A DNA stretch of 64,000 nt, from the NCBI GenBank assembly GCA_900548005.1, contig URIZ01000003.1, positions 58,418-122,417 on the forward strand, in the 5' to 3' direction. A program made the position numbers and the translations under genes. The DNA comes from an uncultured Eubacteriales bacterium. Its GTDB lineage: Bacteria > Bacillota > Clostridia > Christensenellales > CAG-917. A model generated the notes under the pieces. That model worked only from the letters and a program-made list of their open reading frames with translations, had not been told where the DNA came from and ran no database searches. The stretch's first letter is position 1. Each line of letters begins with the position of its first letter. Of the stretch, positions 25,300-33,293 are shown in pieces.

Positions 25300-26412
25300 T
25301 CACTTTATCATCTTCGCTCCGCCTTTGAAAGACGCAAGGATTCCCGTCTGAAAAACCGGCTTAACAAGGCGTGCTTTTCGCAATATAGCTTGTTCGACAA
25401 GCCGCTCGATAAGAGATGAAAACGGCATATCGAAAAGGTAGAACGCCATCGATCCGGGGATTGTGTTTATCTCGTTGATATACACTTTTTTGCGCTTTTC
25501 GTCCACGAGATAATCCACTCTCACCACCCCGAAAAGCCCCATTTCTTTGTACACACGCTCTGTATTCGCCTTGACTATCAACTCAAGAGATCCTATATCG
25601 GCTGGCATAATCCGCTCGCTCACGCGCGCTTTTTCGCCACGCGCGTATTTGTCGTCAAATGTCAAAAACTCGCTTGCGGTGCACGGCCTTTCGGTGTTTG
25701 ACAGCACGATTTTGCCGTTTTCTTCAAATGCGGCGCAGTTGACTTCCTTAAAATCGGACAATTTCTTCTCCGCAATCGCCTTATCGTCAAAACCGAACGC
25801 AACGTCAAGCGCGTCAAGAAGGCTTTCGTCGTCATGGGCAACAGCAATGCCGATGCTGCTGCCGCTTGAAGACGGCTTGACGATTATGGGATAATCAAGC
25901 ACCGCTTTTAGCCACTCCACAGCGCCTTGTCTGTCTTTTTCAAAGTCGGCTTTCATCACAGTTTCATAGGGCAAGACGTTGAGCAAAAGGGATGAAAACA
26001 CGCTCTTTGAAAACACTTTGTCCATACAGCACGCGCTTGCAAGCACGCCGCAAGACGTGTAGGCAATGCCGTTGAATTCCATTATGCCTTGCAAAGTTCC
26101 GTTTTCTCCTTCACCGCCGTGACAACACAAAAACGCAACGTCGGGCTTGAAAACCTTGACGAGTTTTCCTCGCTTGAATTTGAAAAACTCGCCATTTATA
26201 AGATATGCCTTTTCGTGCAACGCCGGATTGAACGGAGTGAACTGTTTTATATCGTCAACGTCACCGACATAAAAATTGCCGTCGTCAACGTAGACGGGTT
26301 CAACCTTGAATTTTGACTTGTCTATGTTTTTCAGCACCTGCATAGCGGTTATGATCGAGATCTCTTTTTCAAGCGATCGACCGCCGAAAATCAGAGCAAC
26401 TTTTCTTTGCAT
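25300..26412 (-). CDS. ddl: D-alanine--D-alanine ligase
   Basis: The 370-residue ATP-grasp ligase starts MQRKVALIFGGRSLEKEISI. It contains CHGGEGENGTLQG, YPIIVKPSSSGSSIGI for ATP binding and the C-terminal INEINTIPGSMAFYLF loop. It makes the D-Ala-D-Ala dipeptide for peptidoglycan in the cytosol. ATG at 26412 with GGAG 7 bases upstream is used; the open frame continues upstream only as non-coding read-through. It follows murF, whose enzyme uses its product. Confidence 0.95.
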   Translation of the reverse strand: MQRKVALIFGGRSLEKEISIITAMQVLKNIDKSKFKVEPVYVDDGNFYVGDVDDIKQFTPFNPALHEKAYLINGEFFKFKRGKLVKVFKPDVAFLCCHGGEGENGTLQGIMEFNGIAYTSCGVLASACCMDKVFSKSVFSSLLLNVLPYETVMKADFEKDRQGAVEWLKAVLDYPIIVKPSSSGSSIGIAVAHDDESLLDALDVAFGFDDKAIAEKKLSDFKEVNCAAFEENGKIVLSNTERPCTASEFLTFDDKYARGEKARVSERIMPADIGSLELIVKANTERVYKEMGLFGVVRVDYLVDEKRKKVYINEINTIPGSMAFYLFDMPFSSLIERLVEQAILRKARLVKPVFQTGILASFKGGAKMIK

Positions 26413-26575
26413 ACACACTCCTTCACTTTTCTTTTTGACGTTTCTTTTGCCAATATATGCAAGCAAAAATCGATAGGTGACAACGTGCATTTTTGCCAAA
26501 AATCCACTGATCGATTGGAATCGAATTATCACACATTTGTATGATATAATTTTCAGAGTTTTACATTTTTTGCCG

Positions 26576-26601
26576 TTTTTTAGAATAGTCTATTCTAAAA
26601 A
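26576..26601. repeat. AT-rich perfect palindrome between murF and ddl
   Basis: TTTTTTAGAATA, GTC, TATTCTAAAAA form an 11-bp stem 35 bases after the murF stop. It may terminate murF transcripts in part or be an operator. The T-run needed for a classical terminator is inside the stem itself. Confidence 0.5.
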
Positions 26602-26635
26602 TAGCTGTTTTTTAGAGTATTTCGCCGATTTTACA

Positions 26636-28237
26636 CTACACTTTGTCTTCAAATATGTCAGGCAGGTCATTGAGTATCAAAAGCGTATCTCCCACTCTCA
26701 AGGTGTTTGGAAAGTCATTTTCACAGTCTTTCAGACTGTCGTATACGTATATCTCGCCGCAAAAATCGCCACTCTTCAACGCTTTCAAAATCGCAAGACT
26801 TCTCTTCTTCCCCACAAGCAAAACAACGTCTGCGACAAGCGAGATTTGCTCGCCCAATCTTTCGTTTTGCCACTCTTCTTTTTCGCCGAGTTCGACAAGT
26901 CCCGGCGTCATAACAACCTTTCTTGTGTCAAACATATCGAGCGTATCAAGGGCAAGTCTTGCGCCATCGGGATTGGAATTGAAACTGTCGTCAATGATTG
27001 TGATTCCGCTCCCTTTGACAAGCTGTTGGCGATGCGGCACTGCGCTCAACGATTGCACGCCGTTTTGAATATACGCAATTTCAACACCCAACTTAAGCGC
27101 AACGCCGATTGCAAGCAACACGTTTTCAACGTTGTGTATGCCCAGCAAATTTGTGTGCGCCGCAAAACTTTCATCCCCCACCACAACTTCAAAATCGCTT
27201 CCATTTTTGCCAACCGAGATATTGACCGCCTTCACGTCGCACTCATCGTCAAAGCCTGCATATATCACTTCGGGTATGGGGTTTTGCGAAACAAGTTTCG
27301 GCTCGGTCACACTTTTCAATTTTCCGTTGATCACACACGTGCCGTCACCCACTTCAAGTATTCGACACTTCTCCTTTTTGATGTTGTCTATGCTCTTGAA
27401 AGTTTGAAGATGTTGCTCGTTTATGCCCGTCAGCACGGCAATATGCGGCTTTACGATTTGCATAAGTCGCTTTATATCACCCTTGCGCCTTGCGCCGAAC
27501 TCGGCAATGAACACTTCGTGCGTTGGATCGAGCGTATTGACGGTCTTTGAAATCCCCATGGGCGTGTTGTAGCTTTCGGGCGTTGCCAAAACGTTGTATT
27601 TTTGCGAAAGTATGGTTGCGATATAGTTTTTCACCGATGTTTTTCCATAACTGCCCGTGACTGCGATTTTGATGAGATCGGGACGCTTTTTCAATCGTTT
27701 TGCCGTTCTTAGCTCAAAGCGGCGATTGTTTAGCCGCTCAAACACGTTTATGACGGATGCAAAAATCATAAATATCAGCGGAAAAACAAGCACGAACGCA
27801 AAAAACACGAGATATCGCAAGTACGAATCGGCAAGATTTGCGTTTGCGGCAGCCAAAGCGCACGTTCCCGCCGCGCATGCGCATAAGGACACGAACAAAA
27901 GACACCTGACCGCGCGTTTTGTGTATTTGAGCGGTTTCTTGCGATCGGGCAAATCTTCCATAAAGTAGAGCGCGATCTCCGTCACAAAGAAAAACATGGC
28001 AATCAAAAAGCCCCAAAACGCTTTTGCTTGAAAGAAATAGAACCCGAGCCACACCGAAAAGAACACCGCGACGCTTGCAATGTCGATAAGATACACTCTG
28101 CGAAGGCGTTTGTTGGCAAAAATCTCGCTTATGCGATAGTTGTCGCTTTGTATGGCATACAAATACGGTCGCGCCATAAAAAAGCTGACGAGAAAAAGCA
28201 GCACAATATAAAACCAGTCACCGCGCAAGAGCGTCAT
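26636..28237 (-). CDS. murF: Mur ligase (MurF type) with N-terminal multi-helix membrane domain
   Basis: Residues 1-165 contain about five hydrophobic helices. Then comes a Mur ligase central domain with the P-loop VTGSYGKTSVKNY (198-200 GKT), ESYNTPMGISKTVN, IAEFGARRKGDI and GINEQHLQTF, and a C-terminal domain with DDSFNSNPDG. The DSFNSNP motif is characteristic of MurF, which adds D-Ala-D-Ala to UDP-MurNAc-tripeptide. The usual MurF N-terminal uridine-binding domain is missing and replaced by the membrane part. The adjacent ddl supports the MurF role, but another Mur-like ligase acting on a lipid-linked substrate is possible. AAGGAG precedes the ATG. Confidence 0.85.
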   Translation of the reverse strand: MTLLRGDWFYIVLLFLVSFFMARPYLYAIQSDNYRISEIFANKRLRRVYLIDIASVAVFFSVWLGFYFFQAKAFWGFLIAMFFFVTEIALYFMEDLPDRKKPLKYTKRAVRCLLFVSLCACAAGTCALAAANANLADSYLRYLVFFAFVLVFPLIFMIFASVINVFERLNNRRFELRTAKRLKKRPDLIKIAVTGSYGKTSVKNYIATILSQKYNVLATPESYNTPMGISKTVNTLDPTHEVFIAEFGARRKGDIKRLMQIVKPHIAVLTGINEQHLQTFKSIDNIKKEKCRILEVGDGTCVINGKLKSVTEPKLVSQNPIPEVIYAGFDDECDVKAVNISVGKNGSDFEVVVGDESFAAHTNLLGIHNVENVLLAIGVALKLGVEIAYIQNGVQSLSAVPHRQQLVKGSGITIIDDSFNSNPDGARLALDTLDMFDTRKVVMTPGLVELGEKEEWQNERLGEQISLVADVVLLVGKKRSLAILKALKSGDFCGEIYVYDSLKDCENDFPNTLRVGDTLLILNDLPDIFEDKV

Positions 28238-28623
28238 AATTTCTCCTTATTCGCTCATATATACGCAACTTATCGCCAATTTGTGACCGATTTTGCCGAC
28301 ATATATCTCAACAAAGCCACTAAACAGCAGATTTTTGCGACATAAAAATGTTTCATGAAACATGCGAAAAATTCTGGTGAAAGGATTTTGCAAAATTCAC
28401 CGCACTTTTTTTCAATCTGTAATCAAATCTCAAACCACATTCACGCTATACGCAACTTGCGTTTCAAAAACTAGTTGATTTTATCATATACTTCTTCAAG
28501 CCGCCCGCAAATCCGATTTATACTTTCTTACAACCGCAAATCTTTCAAATCGCACTCTGTCAATCAACCATTTGTCCAACTGCCTATTTCCCAACGATTT
28601 TTTAAGACGTTTCTTCAAGCGGC
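28238..28623. other. 386-base spacer, no gene seen
   Basis: The region is AT-rich and lacks a convincing reading frame. It holds a 16-base palindrome ATGTTTCATGAAACAT at 28348-28363 of unknown role and probably the promoter of murF near its left end. No terminator was identified with confidence. Confidence 0.4.
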
Positions 28624-29421
28624 TCACTCTTTCAAAAACGCTTTCAAGATCATATCAAAAGCATACGCGTCTTCAAGATAGGCAAAGTGTCCGCCGCTCA
28701 AAACAAATCCGTCCGCGCCGTGTATGTGCTTTTTCAAGTGCCTATACATATACATCGGCGTTTCCTTGTCCTTATCGCCCCAAAATATCGCCGTCTTGCA
28801 ACTGATATTTTTCAAAATCGGTCGCTCGTCATAGTTGACGACTTTCACAAACGTTTTCTTCATATTGTCGCTCGCTTTTTGATAATCGCAAGAGCCGCCA
28901 AGCCCGTTCAAACCCAATTTTTTGAGCGTCTTGTGCATGGCAACTTTTATATAATAGGACGGTTTTCTTCTAGGTTTTACGCCTGCGCTGTCCACCAAAA
29001 CGAGCTTTTTGACGTATTGCGGATGATATGCGGCAAGGAAAATCGCAACTCTGCCGCCAAAGGAGTGACCGACAAAAGTCGCTTGTTTTATGCAAAGAAG
29101 ATCGAGCAATTCTATCAAGTCCGCGGCATAATCGTCAACGCCGTGCGCGCTCGGCTCATCCGAATCGCCAAAGCCCGCAAAATCGATTGCCGTCACTCTA
29201 TATTCGCCGCAAAGCGAGTTCATTTCTCGTGCGAAAGCGTCGCAATTTGCGCCCCAGCCATGCAAAAACACCACGTTTTCGCCCTTGCCGAAGCTCTTGT
29301 ATGCGATCTTTCTTTCGCCGATAAAAAAATGACGCTTGCCTTTATCGCTTGCGTCATTCGTGTCTGAAATATTGTTGATTTTGCTGTTCTTTCGGGTGTA
29401 AAAGCCGTTGTTTTCTGTCAC
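28624..29421 (-). CDS. Alpha/beta hydrolase (lipase/esterase-like)
   Basis: The 265-residue protein has the oxyanion loop VVFLHGWGANCDAF, nucleophile elbow GHSFGG, an acid in WGDKDKETP and a histidine in SGGHFAYLED, giving a complete Ser-Asp-His triad. It has no signal peptide and should be cytosolic. The substrate is unknown. A GTG start at 29421 with AGGGAT upstream is used. It lies 123 bases downstream of rimI and may belong to the same unit. Confidence 0.85.
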   Translation of the reverse strand: MTENNGFYTRKNSKINNISDTNDASDKGKRHFFIGERKIAYKSFGKGENVVFLHGWGANCDAFAREMNSLCGEYRVTAIDFAGFGDSDEPSAHGVDDYAADLIELLDLLCIKQATFVGHSFGGRVAIFLAAYHPQYVKKLVLVDSAGVKPRRKPSYYIKVAMHKTLKKLGLNGLGGSCDYQKASDNMKKTFVKVVNYDERPILKNISCKTAIFWGDKDKETPMYMYRHLKKHIHGADGFVLSGGHFAYLEDAYAFDMILKAFLKE

Positions 29422-29544
29422 TTTCTATCCCTATATTGTGCCGATTTATCATTCAATCGGCGTTTTGATTGCCTGTATATACGGCGGTATTTATCTTTAT
29501 ATGCAGCTTTTGGCATTGCCGACAAATAGCAATGGTCGGCACCC

Positions 29545-29976
29545 TCAAAGGCTAAGCCACATAATAAGCGCGTCATGCAAATTGTTGTAGTATCTCGGGC
29601 GCACGCCTTCCACGGTGAATCCGAAACTTTTGTACAATGCGATCGCCGGCAAGTTGATGTCCTTGACTTCGAGCGTCATGGCTTTTATGCCGAGAAGTCT
29701 TGCTCTTGAAATAAGCTCGCTCATCAGCAACGTGCCGATGCCTTTGCCGCGATTGCCCGCCTTGACGGCTATGTTTGTGATATGCGCCTCGTCAAGCACC
29801 TTGTGAAAACCGCCGTAGCAAACCACTTCGTCACCGCGCACCCCCACGAGATAGTAGGCATTTTCGTCTTCGACCTCGGGGATGAACATACGCTCGCTCC
29901 ACGGCTGATCGAAAGCTTCTTGCTCGATTTGCACCATCTGTTTCAAGTGTTCGTATCTGAGCGGATCAAACTTCAT
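29545..29976 (-). CDS. rimI: Ribosomal protein S18-alanine N-acetyltransferase RimI
   Basis: The 143-residue GNAT enzyme has the acetyl-CoA loop VKAGNRGKGIGTLLMSELI and the RimI-type C-terminus ALYKSFGFTVEGVRPRYYNN. It acetylates the N-terminus of ribosomal protein S18 and perhaps other proteins. It overlaps tsaB by 11 bases, the classic tsaB-rimI pairing. Confidence 0.94.
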   Translation of the reverse strand: MKFDPLRYEHLKQMVQIEQEAFDQPWSERMFIPEVEDENAYYLVGVRGDEVVCYGGFHKVLDEAHITNIAVKAGNRGKGIGTLLMSELISRARLLGIKAMTLEVKDINLPAIALYKSFGFTVEGVRPRYYNNLHDALIMWLSL

Positions 29977-30544
29977 CTTTTTCTCTCTCCGCTTGCGATT
30001 TTCTCATATAGAACGACTCAAATACGCTGACAAACTCTTTGTTTTTCGCCTTGATTGCCGCAACTTCCGCAAGCGTTTTATCAACGCTTGCAAGCGGTGA
30101 AAACTCAATTTTTGCAGCATCTGACGCACTCAATTGCCCTTTTTCGACAAAAGATTGCTTTGCGACTTTGCCGTCCGCACACTCGGCAAGATACAAATTG
30201 CCATGTCCTGCGTCAACGCCTGCGAGCACGCATTGTCTATTGTATGCGATAAGCTCAAAAGCCGTGATTGCGATGCGTTTTGCACCCGTTGCAAACGCAA
30301 GAGCCGTCATCGCCGACACTCCGATGCGAATCCCCGTGAACGAGCCGGGGCCAACCACAACGCCGATTACATCGAGATCGTCCACCGCAACATCGTGCGT
30401 GTCGAGCATCTCTTTCACACTCGGCATAAGCGTTGCGCTGTGTCCGCTTTTGCCGATTTCTTTCGTATAGGAAAAGATCTCTCCGTTTTTGACGAGCGCA
30501 ATGCTAAGTCCCGTTGACGTGGTGTCTATCGCAAGAATGTTCAT
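29966..30544 (-). CDS. tsaB: tRNA threonylcarbamoyladenosine synthesis protein TsaB
   Basis: The 192-residue ASKHA-fold protein starts MNILAIDTTSTGLSIALVKNG and has GPGSFTGIRIG, the TsaB hallmark. It is the non-catalytic partner of TsaD in t6A37 synthesis. It follows the RibU-TsaE fusion by 100 bases and so appears to share the FMN riboswitch-controlled transcript. GGAAAGG precedes the ATG. tsaD is not in this window. Confidence 0.94.
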   Translation of the reverse strand: MNILAIDTTSTGLSIALVKNGEIFSYTKEIGKSGHSATLMPSVKEMLDTHDVAVDDLDVIGVVVGPGSFTGIRIGVSAMTALAFATGAKRIAITAFELIAYNRQCVLAGVDAGHGNLYLAECADGKVAKQSFVEKGQLSASDAAKIEFSPLASVDKTLAEVAAIKAKNKEFVSVFESFYMRKSQAEREKDEV

Positions 30545-30644
30545 AATTTGCCTTTCCGATTGGTTTATTTTTGAGTATTTTCAGCTGTTTCGACGGATTG
30601 TACACTCTCACAATCCACACAATCATTTGTTGTGTTTTCGATGC

Positions 30645-31934
30645 TTAGCGTGCCGATTCGTCTTTGCTATCCGCCTTGACGACCGCTTCGTCCGATGTTT
30701 GATTTTCATCGACTTTTGCGGCATCTATACGGCTATCTTCATCTTCGTCCGCAACGGACTTGCCGTTTTCGTCTTGAAGAAGGGTTATGTCGTATTCTCT
30801 TTCCGTTTCTGCAAGCGTCTTGACGTCGATCTTGATGACTTTGCCGTCAAAATGCTCGAATTTGTTCCACTCGATCACGGTCACGGCGTCTTCGTCAAAG
30901 CACTCTTCGATGCCAAGCTCTGCAAGTTCGTCCGCGCTTTCCACTCTGTACATATCAAGGTGGTTGAGCTTCACTCTGCCGTCTTCATAGATGTTGAGAA
31001 TGGTAAAGGTCGGGCTTGTCACTTCTTCTTTGACGCCGAGAGCCTTGGCAAGACCTTTTGTGAAAGTGGTTTTGCCAGCGCCCAAATCGCCTTCGAGCAA
31101 CACGACTTCGCCGCCGTCAAGCGTCTTTGCAAACTTCTCCGCAAGCGCGTACGTTTGCTCAACGGACTTGACTTTGTGAGTGCCGAAAACTCCGTGTTTT
31201 ATCATGCTTGTGCCGTCCCAGTGCAAGATTTTGGACAAACGCTTGTACAATACAAACGTCAAACCGCTTACTATTATACATCTAAATAGATTAAAAGGCA
31301 ACACGCCGAGCCACAAATAATAGTTGTAGAACGTGTCTGCGGTGATGTTTTTGTAGAGCGGTTTCAAAACGCCGACGATTGCGTCAAAATTGCCGCCGAA
31401 ATAGAGCTGCACGTAAAACGGAATGGAGATGACTCTGTTGACGATTATTGCCACAGCTGTCACAATCAAAGAGCCTGCAACAACGCCGATAAACGCGTGC
31501 TTTTTGTCTTTGTGGAAATAGTATATGAGCGATGCCGGCAGCACAAACGCTATGCCGAGCAGTATGTCCGTTGCCTCGCCCACCCATTGCGTTGACGTCA
31601 TCGGAAACTTGAACAGGCACTTCAAAACAATGATTATGCACGCGCTCACGGGGCCCATAGAAAAGCCTGCGAGCAATGCGGGAAGTTCACTGATTTGAAT
31701 GTCCAAAAAGGACGGGAACATAAACGGCAACTTGAATTTGCCAAACGCATACAAGATGAACGAAAGTGCCGTAAGCAGTGCGACTTTTGCAACGTATGCG
31801 GTTGTAAATTTCGGATTTTTGAAACGCTCGAGAGTGCGTTTTATGTCCGCTTTGGTGGTTTTCGGCGCGTTTTTGGACGCCGTGTCGATTGCAATCTCGC
31901 TTGCAACGCTGCCATTACTCTTTGTTTTGCTCAT
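30645..31934 (-). CDS. Fusion: RibU-like riboflavin ECF transporter S component + TsaE ATPase
   Basis: The 429-residue continuous frame has two parts. Residues 45-235 are a six-helix ECF substrate-binding component (VAKVALLTALSFILYAF, DIQISELPALLAGFSMGP). RibU specificity is inferred from the FMN riboswitch in its leader. Residues 250-390 are TsaE: LLEGDLGAGKTTFTKGLAKAL (Walker A 282-290), VTSPTFTILNIY and LNHLDMYRV. TsaE is the ATPase of t6A synthesis. An acidic disordered tail of about 40 residues follows. No stop or ribosome binding site separates the two parts; Met244 lacks a Shine-Dalgarno. ATG at 31934 has AAAGGAG 5 bases upstream. I know of no described RibU-TsaE fusion; a sequencing error hiding a stop is the main alternative. 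Confidence 0.88.
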   Translation of the reverse strand: MSKTKSNGSVASEIAIDTASKNAPKTTKADIKRTLERFKNPKFTTAYVAKVALLTALSFILYAFGKFKLPFMFPSFLDIQISELPALLAGFSMGPVSACIIIVLKCLFKFPMTSTQWVGEATDILLGIAFVLPASLIYYFHKDKKHAFIGVVAGSLIVTAVAIIVNRVISIPFYVQLYFGGNFDAIVGVLKPLYKNITADTFYNYYLWLGVLPFNLFRCIIVSGLTFVLYKRLSKILHWDGTSMIKHGVFGTHKVKSVEQTYALAEKFAKTLDGGEVVLLEGDLGAGKTTFTKGLAKALGVKEEVTSPTFTILNIYEDGRVKLNHLDMYRVESADELAELGIEECFDEDAVTVIEWNKFEHFDGKVIKIDVKTLAETEREYDITLLQDENGKSVADEDEDSRIDAAKVDENQTSDEAVVKADSKDESAR

Positions 31935-31981
31935 TTTTCTCCTTTGGCGCAACGTTTTTTGAGATTTACCGAGTTCGGCAT

Positions 31982-32008
31982 AAAAAAATTGCGCCTTCAA
32001 GGGCGCAA
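31982..32008 (-). terminator. Intrinsic terminator of the FMN riboswitch
   Basis: TTGCGCC, six-base loop, GGCGCAA (31989-32008) is followed on the minus strand by seven T's (31982-31988). It lies between aptamer and gene, as expected for a transcription-attenuating riboswitch. Confidence 0.85.
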
Positions 32009-32031
32009 ACATAACTGAAAAGAGATTATGT

Positions 32032-32144
32032 CGCTTCTTCCATCCGGACTATACCGTCGGTCAAGGAATCGCACCTTGTCGGCACGCGGATCGCGTGTTC
32101 GCGGACTATACCGCCGGTGATGATTTGAACATCGCCCCGAAGCA
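32032..32144 (-). promoter_or_regulatory. FMN riboswitch (RFN element)
   Basis: On the minus strand the conserved RFN segments appear in order: CTTCGGGGC, CACCGGCGGTATAGTCCGCG, CCGAC followed by GGTGCGATTCCTTGACCGAC, and GGTATAGTCCGGATGGAAGA. With FMN bound, transcription should stop at the terminator at 31982-32008. It controls the RibU-TsaE gene and probably tsaB and rimI. Confidence 0.97.
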
Positions 32145-32150
32145 TTTATT

Positions 32151-32179
32151 ATGATAGACTTGTAGCCGCAACTTGTCAA
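32151..32179 (-). promoter_or_regulatory. Promoter of the FMN riboswitch transcript
   Basis: TTGACA (32174-32179), 17-base spacer and TATCAT (32151-32156) on the minus strand, seven bases before the aptamer. Confidence 0.8.
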
Positions 32180-32198
32180 GCGCAAATATGCGTATGGT

Positions 32199-32612
32199 AT
32201 GGATTTTTTGATTTTTGCAAACAATATAGTCATGCAACAAGAGATCGTCACCCCATCGGACTACAAAATCGCGCGCCCAATAGCAGAAGAAACCGCTCTG
32301 CAAGGTGCATTGCAAACCGTGTCGCAAGAGATAGAAAACACCGCAACTTCCGTTGCACTTATGCACGAAAAAGTCGTGGGTGCAAAGTGTTTTACGCTTG
32401 ACAACGCTTTGGTGGTTGCAGTGATTTTGCAACCCATTTATCTCAAAAGCGAGCGTGACTGTTGCCTAAACGAGATAAAAACCACCGTTGAAAGCAAAAC
32501 GAGCGTCACAACGCTTGTCACAACGGATATCGACGTGTACACGAAAATCAAATCGGAAATGACGATAGAGCAAAAAGCCGCGCTATACAAAAAAGTCACG
32601 GATAGACTGTGA
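32199..32612 (+). CDS. Small protein of unknown function with possible YhcN/YlaJ-like domain
   Basis: The frame gives 137 residues from ATG 32199 or 126 from ATG 32232. The second start removes the hydrophobic MDFLIFANNIV. The pattern LDNALVVAVILQPIYL ... TLVTTDIDVYTKIKSEM resembles the compact domain of YhcN/YlaJ sporulation lipoproteins (VTTDPD-type motif), but there is no lipobox. No clear ribosome binding site or promoter was found. The frame ends inside a good bidirectional terminator, which supports it being a real transcript. The assignment is tentative. Confidence 0.6.
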   Translation: MDFLIFANNIVMQQEIVTPSDYKIARPIAEETALQGALQTVSQEIENTATSVALMHEKVVGAKCFTLDNALVVAVILQPIYLKSERDCCLNEIKTTVESKTSVTTLVTTDIDVYTKIKSEMTIEQKAALYKKVTDRL

Positions 32613-32618
32613 CTTTTT
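32590..32618. terminator. Bidirectional terminator between convergent genes
   Basis: AAAAAGTCAC (32590-32599) and GTGACTTTTT (32609-32618) form a 10-bp stem. It overlaps the stop codon of the plus-strand gene and can also stop rsfS transcription from the right. Confidence 0.85.
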
Positions 32619-32744
32619 TAGAAAATTGCCGTTTAGATTGCTCAAAACGCTGTTTTTTATGTTGTGATTTTCACCTTTGACACTCGTCGCATCGTAGCTT
32701 TTGTCAATATTTTGCGAAAATGCGGTTTTCAAGCCGCGATAAAA

Positions 32745-33107
32745 TCATTTGTCGCTCTTTTCGCCGACGTATTTGTGCATATTTTCGCCGTCCGCCCAAA
32801 GTTTTTCAAGGCAGTAGAACATTCTCGTTTCATCGTTGAAGATGTGCACGATCACTCCGCCGTAGTCGAGAACAGCCCATTTGCCGTCACCCACACCGTC
32901 CGTATGCGTGGGTTCGATGCCGTTTTCCGACATCTTTTCGTCCACAAATTCGGCAAGAGCCTTGACTTGCTTGTTGCTTTTTGCCGTGCAGATCACAAAA
33001 TAGTCCGTCAACACGGTCAAGTGCGCAACGTCAAGCACGGTGATATCCACCGCTTTATGCTCGTCGAGTTCGCGACAAATAATATCTTTCATTTCAATAG
33101 GTTCCAT
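32745..33107 (-). CDS. rsfS: Ribosome silencing factor RsfS
   Basis: The 120-residue RsfS/DUF143 protein has DITVLDVAHLTVLTDYFVIC and the C-terminal DGKWAVLDYGGVIVHIFND. It binds ribosomal protein L14 (uL14) and blocks subunit joining in starved cells. AGGAG precedes the ATG. It has its own promoter (33173-33201) although it follows nadD-yqeK in the same direction. Confidence 0.95.
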   Translation of the reverse strand: MEPIEMKDIICRELDEHKAVDITVLDVAHLTVLTDYFVICTAKSNKQVKALAEFVDEKMSENGIEPTHTDGVGDGKWAVLDYGGVIVHIFNDETRMFYCLEKLWADGENMHKYVGEKSDK

Positions 33108-33172
33108 AAAGTCTCCTTTGGTCTTTTGTACATTTTATTGTTGTTTGAACGGTTTTGCCATTCCTTGACACT

Positions 33173-33201
33173 ATAATACCACGCATCGGGCGGTTTTTCA
33201 A
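33173..33201 (-). promoter_or_regulatory. Promoter of rsfS
   Basis: TTGAAA (33196-33201), 17-base spacer and TATTAT (33173-33178) on the minus strand. Confidence 0.6.
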
Positions 33202-33293
33202 CGGTGATTTTTCGCTATTGCGATTTTCTTGCGGCGATTTTTCACTTTTGGCAAATCACGGCGTTGGCAATGTCGAAATCAGCAACAATCCGA

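Noticed and set aside
28348..28363. Palindrome ATGTTTCATGAAACAT as a parS centromere site
   Set aside because: parS is a 16-mer of the form TGTTTCACGTGAAACA. This palindrome lacks the central CG, so half-site spacing is wrong by two bases, and no parAB genes are near.
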